Assembly (NCBI RefSeq): GCF_014636175.1
Contig: NZ_BMDW01000026.1
Location: 1-51,029 of the forward strand
Source of the DNA: Sphingomonas psychrolutea
GTDB taxonomy: Bacteria; Pseudomonadota; Alphaproteobacteria; Sphingomonadales; Sphingomonadaceae
DNA: 51,029 nt
Reading direction: 5' to 3'
The translations under genes were made by a program, and so were the position numbers. How positions within the stretch are numbered: position 1 is the stretch's first letter; every line of letters starts with the position of its first letter. The notes beneath the pieces were generated by a model. That model did no database searches, was not told the DNA's origin, and saw only the letters and a list, made by a program, of their open reading frames with translations. This document shows, piece by piece, positions 46,318-51,029 of this stretch.

Positions 46318-47510
46318 ACTTCGGTATCGATCGCCTCCTCGCCGACCCCGCACTCCGAGCGCCGCTGGAAGGGAAGCGCGTCGCACTCCTCGCGCATCCG
46401 GCCTCGGTCACGGCCGACCTGACGCACAGTATCGATGCTTTGGTCGCGGCAGGCATCAACATCACCGCTGCGTTCGGGCCGCAGCACGGGATGCGCGGCG
46501 ATCTGCAGGACAATATGATGGAGTCGCCCGATTTCACCGATCCGACCTTCGGTTTCCCGGTGTTCAGCCTGTATGGCGAGGTGCGTCGGCCGACCGGGCA
46601 ATCGATGGGGACGTTCGACGTCGTGCTGGTCGATCTGCAGGATCTCGGCACGCGCATCTATACCTTCGTGACCACTCTACGGTACATGCTTGAGGCGTGC
46701 GCCGAGCATAAGAAGGCGCTGTGGGTGCTCGACCGGCCCAATCCGGTGGGACGGCCGATTGAAGGCCTGACCCTGCGCCCCGGCTGGGAAAGTTTCGTCG
46801 GCGCGGGTGCGATGCCGATGCGGCACGGGATGACGCTGGGCGAGTTGGGGGCTTGGTTCATCGCGACGCTGAAGCTCGATGTCGACTATCGCGTGATCGC
46901 GATGGAGGGCTGGGACCCCGACGCTGCGCCGGGGTACGGCTGGCCGGTCGATCGCGTGTGGATCAACCCCAGCCCGAACGCGCCCAACGTCAACATGGCG
47001 CGCGCCTATCCGGGGACGGTGATGGCCGAGGGTGCAACACTGTCCGAAGGGCGCGGCACGACGCGCCCGCTCGAACTGTTCGGCGCGCCCGATATCGACG
47101 CCAAGGCGGTAATCGCTAAGATGCGCGCCCAAGCCCCCGAATGGCTCCACGGCTGTACGCTGCGCGAGATCTGGTTCGAGCCGACCTTCCACAAACATGT
47201 CGGCGCGCTGTGCAGCGGCATCCACATCCATGCCGAGGGGCCATCCTATGATCACGCCGCGTTCCGCCCGTGGCGGGTGCAGGCGCTTGGTTTCAAGGCG
47301 ATCCGGGCGCTCTATCCCGCGTACGATCTGTGGCGCGATTTTCCGTATGAATATGCCTTTGGGAAATTGGCGATCGACGTGATCAACGGTGGCCCGGCGT
47401 TACGCGAATGGGTCGATGATCGGGCGGCGATTCCGGCCGATCTCGACGCGATGACGCTCCACGATGAGGCAGATTGGACGGAGGTGCGGCGGCCCTTCCT
47501 GCTTTACTGA
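46314..47510 (+). CDS. namZ: Exo-beta-N-acetylmuramidase NamZ (DUF1343)
   Basis: The 398-residue protein matches the DUF1343/GH171 family: LAHPASVT, FGPQHGMRGDLQ, LVDLQDLGTRIYTFV, LDRPNPVGR, and ARAYPGTVMAEGATLSEGRG (split here for length). Characterised members remove MurNAc from the ends of peptidoglycan fragments. It lacks a clear signal peptide at the N-terminus, so cytoplasmic recycling or an unusual export route is possible. It is translationally coupled to the DOMON-like gene. Confidence 0.9.
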   Translation: MNFGIDRLLADPALRAPLEGKRVALLAHPASVTADLTHSIDALVAAGINITAAFGPQHGMRGDLQDNMMESPDFTDPTFGFPVFSLYGEVRRPTGQSMGTFDVVLVDLQDLGTRIYTFVTTLRYMLEACAEHKKALWVLDRPNPVGRPIEGLTLRPGWESFVGAGAMPMRHGMTLGELGAWFIATLKLDVDYRVIAMEGWDPDAAPGYGWPVDRVWINPSPNAPNVNMARAYPGTVMAEGATLSEGRGTTRPLELFGAPDIDAKAVIAKMRAQAPEWLHGCTLREIWFEPTFHKHVGALCSGIHIHAEGPSYDHAAFRPWRVQALGFKAIRALYPAYDLWRDFPYEYAFGKLAIDVINGGPALREWVDDRAAIPADLDAMTLHDEADWTEVRRPFLLY

Positions 47511-47667
47511 GTGCATTCAATCGCTTTGCGTTCGTTTCACCGCGGTGCAGCACCGGGTCACGCCTCTCACACAAATTGATGATGGCCACGCAGGGCGCAG
47601 TAATCCATGAAGATTTTGCCGACTCGATGGCCTGCGGGGGCCAGTTTCTGCGTACCGGAGGGATGCC

Positions 47668-47832
47668 GTGGAATCCGACCGCCAATTCTACATGCGGCGC
47701 GTAACCGCCGAACGTCAGGCCGCCGCGCGCGCCATCACCGAGGAAGCACGCGAGCGCCGGATGATGCTGGTCGCGATGTATATGCAGAAGCTGCAGGCGA
47801 TCCCGGCCCTGAGCAAACCCGACATCTTGTAG
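47668..47832 (+). CDS. Short conserved-looking sphingomonad protein
   Basis: A 54-residue frame starts at GTG 47668 with GGAGGG five bases upstream and ends at TAG 47830. The product (VESDRQFYMRRVTAERQAA ... MQKLQAI) is helical and charged with no membrane segment. Similar small helical proteins with QFYxRRxxxER starts are common in this family of bacteria, in my recollection. It is preceded by 157 bases with no other gene. Confidence 0.65.
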   Translation: MESDRQFYMRRVTAERQAAARAITEEARERRMMLVAMYMQKLQAIPALSKPDIL

Positions 47833-47883
47833 ATATTTTGCGTGTTGTGTAAATAAGACACCGTTAGCAACGGAGTCGCGTCC

Positions 47884-48303
47884 ATGGCCCAACCTATCAT
47901 GACCGGTGCGGTCTCCCACCCCCTCGTCCAAGCGATCATCACCTATCAGCAAGCGATGGCGACCGGCGACTTTGTTGCCGGGCGCAGCGTTTTTCGCGAC
48001 GATGTCATCTATGTCGTACCGGGCACCAACCTTTTCTCGGGTACGTATCGCGGTCCGGATGCCGTGATGGGCTATTTCGGGAAGCTGATGGGCGAGACCG
48101 GCGGAAGTTATGCGATCGACGCGATGCAGTGGCTCGTTTGCGGCGACAAGGTTCTGCTGGAAACCAAAAATAGCGCCACCCGCGCGGGCACGTCGCTTGC
48201 GTGGGATGAAGCGATCCTATTTGTATTCGTCGACGGCAAGAAGGCACGGATCGACCTGTTCCAGGCCGATCAAGCCGCGGTGGATGCATTTTTCGCGGCT
48301 TGA
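47884..48303 (+). CDS. NTF2/SnoaL-like protein
   Basis: The 139-residue protein has the NTF2-like cone fold pattern: helix HPLVQAIITYQQAMATGDF, strand FRDDVIYVVPGTN, TYRGPDAVMGYFGKLM, and strands ending KARIDLFQADQAAVDAFF. The family includes polyketide cyclases, dehydratases and isomerases; no catalytic pair is evident, so the substrate is unknown. GGAG lies eight bases before ATG 47884. It ends three bases before the convergent VWA gene. Confidence 0.82.
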   Translation: MAQPIMTGAVSHPLVQAIITYQQAMATGDFVAGRSVFRDDVIYVVPGTNLFSGTYRGPDAVMGYFGKLMGETGGSYAIDAMQWLVCGDKVLLETKNSATRAGTSLAWDEAILFVFVDGKKARIDLFQADQAAVDAFFAA

Positions 48304-48306
48304 GCC

Positions 48307-49485
48307 TCACCGCTTCCGCGTCAATTCCCTCATCGCCTCATCGAGCCCCGCCAGCGTGAGTGGGTACATGCGGTCGGTCATCAGGTCGGCGATGATACGC
48401 AGGCTCTGCGAATAGCCCCATTGCTCCTTGGGGATCGGATTGAGCCACACCGCCGCGGGATAGGTGTTGGTCAGCCGTTGCAGCCACATCGCGCCGGATT
48501 CCTCGTTGAAATGCTCGACCGACCCGCCGGGATGGGTGATTTCATACGGGCTCATCGACGCGTCGCCGACAAACACCACTTTGTAATCGTGGCCGAATTT
48601 GTGAAGCACGTCCCACATCGGCGTGCGCTCGGCAAAGCGGCGGCGATTGTCCTTCCACACGCCTTCATAGGGGCAATTGTGGAAGTAGAAGAATTCGAGA
48701 TTCTTGAATTCGGTCGTCGCGGCGGAGAACAACTCCTCACAAAGCTTGACCCACGGGTCCATCGATCCACCAACATCGAGGAACAGCAGCAGCTTGACCG
48801 CATTGCGGCGTTCGGCGCGCATCACGACGTCCAGCCAGCCCTGCCGCGCAGTCCCGCTGATCGTGGCGTCGATATCGAGTTCGTCGGCGGCACCGTCGCG
48901 CGCGAACTTGCGCAGGCGGCGCATCGCGATCTTGATGTTGCGCGTGCCCAATTCACGCGTGTTGTCGAGATTCTTGAAGTCGCGCTGGTCCCACACTTTC
49001 AGGGCGCGCTTGTGCGTGCTCTCGCCGCCGATGCGGACGCCTTCGGGGTTGTAGCCGCTATTGCCGTAGGGCGACGTGCCGCCGGTGCCGACCCATTTGC
49101 TGCCGCCCTGATGGCGTTTTTCCTGCTCGTCGAGCCGCTTTTTGAGCGTCTCCATAATCTCGTCCCATGATCCCAGCGACTTGATCGCTTCCATCTCTTC
49201 GGGGGTGAGATACTTCTCCGCAACGGCCTTCAACCAGTCAGCGGGAATGTCGGCGGCGCTCTGGCCGAACGTGGTGGCGATGCCCTTGAACACCTTGGCG
49301 AAGACCTGGTCGAAGCGGTCGAGCAGGCCCTCGTCCTTCACGTACACCGCGCGCGAGAGGTAATAGAAATCCTCGGGCGTGCGGTCGATCACCTCGGCAT
49401 CGAGCGCCTCAAGGAGCAACAAATGCTCTTTCAGGCTGGCGGGGATGCCGGCAGCGCGGAGCTCGTCTAGGAAGTTCAGGAACAT
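48307..49485 (-). CDS. CoxE-like VWA-domain protein
   Basis: The 392-residue protein has an N-terminal helical region and a C-terminal von Willebrand A domain with a MIDAS-like DVGGSMDPW; the first Ser of the usual DxSxS is Gly. A Gly/Ser-rich linker (GGTSPYGNSGYNPEG) separates the two. CoxE-type proteins normally act with a MoxR AAA+ ATPase in metal-centre or complex assembly, but no such gene is in the window. ATG 49485 is chosen; the frame upstream runs into repeat DNA, and an ATG at 49497 is an alternative close to GGGAGG. Confidence 0.88.
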   Translation of the reverse strand: MFLNFLDELRAAGIPASLKEHLLLLEALDAEVIDRTPEDFYYLSRAVYVKDEGLLDRFDQVFAKVFKGIATTFGQSAADIPADWLKAVAEKYLTPEEMEAIKSLGSWDEIMETLKKRLDEQEKRHQGGSKWVGTGGTSPYGNSGYNPEGVRIGGESTHKRALKVWDQRDFKNLDNTRELGTRNIKIAMRRLRKFARDGAADELDIDATISGTARQGWLDVVMRAERRNAVKLLLFLDVGGSMDPWVKLCEELFSAATTEFKNLEFFYFHNCPYEGVWKDNRRRFAERTPMWDVLHKFGHDYKVVFVGDASMSPYEITHPGGSVEHFNEESGAMWLQRLTNTYPAAVWLNPIPKEQWGYSQSLRIIADLMTDRMYPLTLAGLDEAMRELTRKR

Positions 49486-49497
49486 GGCACATCTCAT

Positions 49498-49592
49498 TCC
49501 CCTCCCGCTTGCGGGAGGGGTTAGGGGAGGGGCTGTTCGCCCGGCCCGTTGAGACATGCCCTCCCCCGGCCCCTCCGGCAAGCGGGGAGGAA
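49498..49592. repeat. Third mosaic repeat, upstream of the CoxE-like gene
   Basis: The element has CCCTCCCGC-TT-GCGGGAGGGG, GTTAGGGGAGGGG and, on the right, ACATGCCCTCCCCCGGCCCCTCC with AAGCGGGGAGG. It is a shorter form of the repeats at 31775 and 33777, without the twin hairpins. It lies between the CHAP and CoxE-like genes. Confidence 0.8.
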
Positions 49593-49596
49593 GAAA

Positions 49597-50154
49597 TTAG
49601 CGATAGGCGTCGATCAGCGCACCGACATAATCAGGGTCACTGCTGGTAAGTTCGCGGGCAGGACGGGCGGAGGCACCGTGGGCCAACGCCTTGCCGTAGA
49701 TAAAGCCGTAGGTCGGATAGGCAGTGCTGCCGAGGCCCTCCATGTCGCGATACCAGACCTTGACCGTGCTCCAGTCGTTATCGGGCGATACGTCGGTCAG
49801 CGTCACGTCCTGCTCGGCATGGCCGCGCTCGCCATTCTGGCGCGACCAATTGGCGTGCGTGACCATCACGACACGCGCATCGACCACGCGGCTGATGACC
49901 GCGACATGGCCGAGCGGCAGGCGCGCCGTACGCGCGAACACGATGACCGCGCCGGCGCGCGGCGTTTCGCCGCGCTGATAATGGCCATCGGCTTTATCCC
50001 ACCAAGTCCAGGCATCACCGAAAATCTGGATGCCGGATGCCGCACGCGCGAACGGGACGCATTGCCCGACATAATCAAGCAGTGCGGCAGAACGCGCCGG
50101 TGCCGACAGCGCGACGATCGCACAAGCACTCGCAAAAATAATCCCAAGCCGCAT
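49597..50154 (-). CDS. Secreted CHAP-domain peptidoglycan amidase/endopeptidase
   Basis: The 185-residue protein has a signal peptide (about 1-23, cleaved after ARSA) and a CHAP domain with catalytic C32 in GQCVPFAR and H83 in LPLGHVAVISRV. CHAP enzymes cut stem peptides or N-acetylmuramoyl-Ala bonds. WTWWDKADG between them is usual for the family. It stands alone, followed by a repeat and the CoxE-like gene. Confidence 0.9.
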   Translation of the reverse strand: MRLGIIFASACAIVALSAPARSAALLDYVGQCVPFARAASGIQIFGDAWTWWDKADGHYQRGETPRAGAVIVFARTARLPLGHVAVISRVVDARVVMVTHANWSRQNGERGHAEQDVTLTDVSPDNDWSTVKVWYRDMEGLGSTAYPTYGFIYGKALAHGASARPARELTSSDPDYVGALIDAYR

Positions 50155-50239
50155 TAGGCAACCCTGACAGTCACCCCCGAAGCTTTGGTAGCGATAAATG
50201 GTTTAAGCGCCGGTTACCAGAAAGATGCTTCCGAAGGAC

Positions 50240-50259
50240 GTTACGTCCATGTAACGTAT
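50240..50259. promoter_or_regulatory. Dyad ACGTTAC-GTCCAT-GTAACGT upstream of the sulfatase
   Basis: Two perfect 7-base inverse arms (50240-50246 and 50253-50259) are separated by six bases. CATAAT at 50273-50278 could be a -10 box. The dyad would be well placed as an operator for the sulfatase gene at 50327. Confidence 0.5.
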
Positions 50260-50326
50260 CTCATAGATGTCATAATGATCCTGTAAACTACCCATTGGGG
50301 ATGATGATGTAGCCGAGGAGCAAGTC

Positions 50327-50941
50327 GTGGAAAGAAACACTGTCATGGCCGCGACCGGCCCCAACATTTTGTTGATTACCTGTGACCAATATCGCTTCCC
50401 GCGATTCTGCTATGGCCCGGACGGCGGCTTTGTCGAACCGTTGAAGCAAATTCTCGGCTTTCAGGGGACGGTTGATGCGAGCAACCCCTATGCCAAGTTT
50501 TTCCCGGGCCTTTTACGGCTGCGGCAGAATGCGGTTGTACTGCGCAACCACACCATCGCGGCGAGTGCCTGCACACCAAGCCGCGCGGTGATCTATACCG
50601 GGCAATATGGCACCAAGACCGGTGTTACGCAGACCGATGGGCTGTTCAAGAATGGCGACTCGCCCAACTTCCCGTGGCTTGAGGCAGACGGCATCCCGAC
50701 GCTTGGCAGCTGGCTGCGCGAGGCCGGCTATTCGACGCATTATTTCGGCAAGTGGCACGTCTCCAATCCGCCCGAACATTCGCTGAAGCGCTATGGCTTC
50801 GACGATTGGGAGGAATCCTATCCCGAACCGCACGGCGCACAGCCGAACAACCTTGGCGTGTATCGCGACGTCGGCTTTACCGACAGCGCGTGTACGTTCA
50901 TTCGCCGCAAAGGGTTGGCAGCAAACGGCTTTGTTGCATAA
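50327..50941 (+). pseudogene. Sulfatase, 3' part lost to IS insertion
   Basis: The GTG start follows GAGGAG seven bases upstream. The N-terminal half of a type I sulfatase is present: metal ligand D in LLITCDQYR, the formylglycine site C82 in CTPSRAVIYTG, and FGKWHVS. The gene-like sequence ends at about 50926; from there the frame runs into IS DNA (GGCTTTGTTGCA) and stops at 50939-50941 after 204 residues, less than half the usual length of about 500. There is no signal peptide. The missing C-terminal half carries further metal and substrate residues, so the product is probably inactive. Confidence 0.82.
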
Positions 50942-51029
50942 CGTCGCGAGAGCATAACCGCGCTTTTACTTGAAGATGTTATGAGAGGCGGACGGTCACC
51001 GGTGTTCCTATTTCGGAGAAGCGATTCAG
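50927..51029 (-). mobile_element. End of an IS5-family (IS903-like) insertion sequence
   Basis: The sequence GGCTTTGTTGCATAA at 50927 closely resembles the IS903 terminal repeat GGCTTTGTTGAATAA and marks the IS edge inside the sulfatase gene. The minus-strand frame from the window end reads the last residues of a transposase and stops at 50979. The rest lies outside the window. Confidence 0.72.
50979..51029 (-). pseudogene. IS5-family transposase C-terminal fragment
   Basis: Reading the minus strand from 51029 gives LNRFSEIGTPVTVRLS and a TAA stop (50979-50981). The LNxxxxxGxPxxVRxx ending is like IS903-type IS5 transposases. Only 16 residues are visible and the assignment also rests on the adjacent terminal repeat. 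Confidence 0.6.

Overview
The window reads as chromosomal DNA of a high-GC alphaproteobacterium of the Sphingomonadaceae, most likely Sphingomonas. The basis is the GC-rich codon use, several genes with sphingomonad-type architecture (TonB-dependent receptors, a 2-Cys HNH protein, DOMON-like plus NamZ, DUF2336), the alphaproteobacterial GAAC-N7-GAAC SOS box at lexA, and the gene order trpE-trpG-trpD-trpC-moaC ... moeA-lexA. No tRNA, rRNA or CRISPR array was seen. Both ends of the window are fragments of insertion sequences: an IS3-family right end at 1-98 that interrupts a TonB-dependent receptor gene, and an IS5/IS903-like end at 50927-51029 that interrupts a sulfatase gene.

Layout. 1-2099: IS end and truncated receptor. 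2221-4334: OmpR-type two-component pair. 4446-7267: a degenerate HNH protein, an alpha/beta hydrolase, a small membrane protein, and an XRE-regulator/membrane-protein operon whose promoter sits on a perfect 12-bp inverted repeat. 7333-11781: panB, then a YfgM-like protein, bamB and der. 11936-18794: an unusual signalling block: an Hpt protein, a divergent TipN-like coiled-coil membrane protein, an Hpt-like protein without its histidine, a membrane protein with a nucleotidyltransferase-like head, a DUF2336 protein, and a PAS histidine-kinase-like protein whose phospho-accepting His is Gln. 18931-20669: an orphan Flp pilin and a chemoreceptor. 20771-23731: gltX, gltA and a small membrane protein. 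23759-26658: comEC split by an in-frame amber codon, and a 2OG-Fe(II) oxygenase. 26649-36619: lexA, moeA, moaC and trp genes on the minus strand, with a plus-strand TonB receptor inserted between moeA and moaC. 36600-43932: ppiD-like foldase, tpiA, an overlapping serine-hydrolase/aminopeptidase/membrane-protein operon, and a divergent MarR gene with a probably leaderless transcript. 44005-50154: rimO, a GIY-YIG gene bracketed by 30-bp inverted REP-like repeats, DOMON-like and namZ, a small ORF, an NTF2-like protein, a CoxE-like VWA protein and a CHAP protein.

The most unusual content is of two kinds. The first is the 11.9-18.8 kb block of phosphorelay-like proteins, two of which lack the catalytic histidine. 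The second is a family of intergenic repeats that have become part of genes: they supply ribosome binding sites for TTG-started trpD and moaC, add a 53-residue tail to TrpG, and carry twin hairpins whose stems show compensatory base changes between the two copies. The inverted-repeat/GIY-YIG unit at 45391-45771 looks like a possible non-autonomous or domesticated mobile unit.
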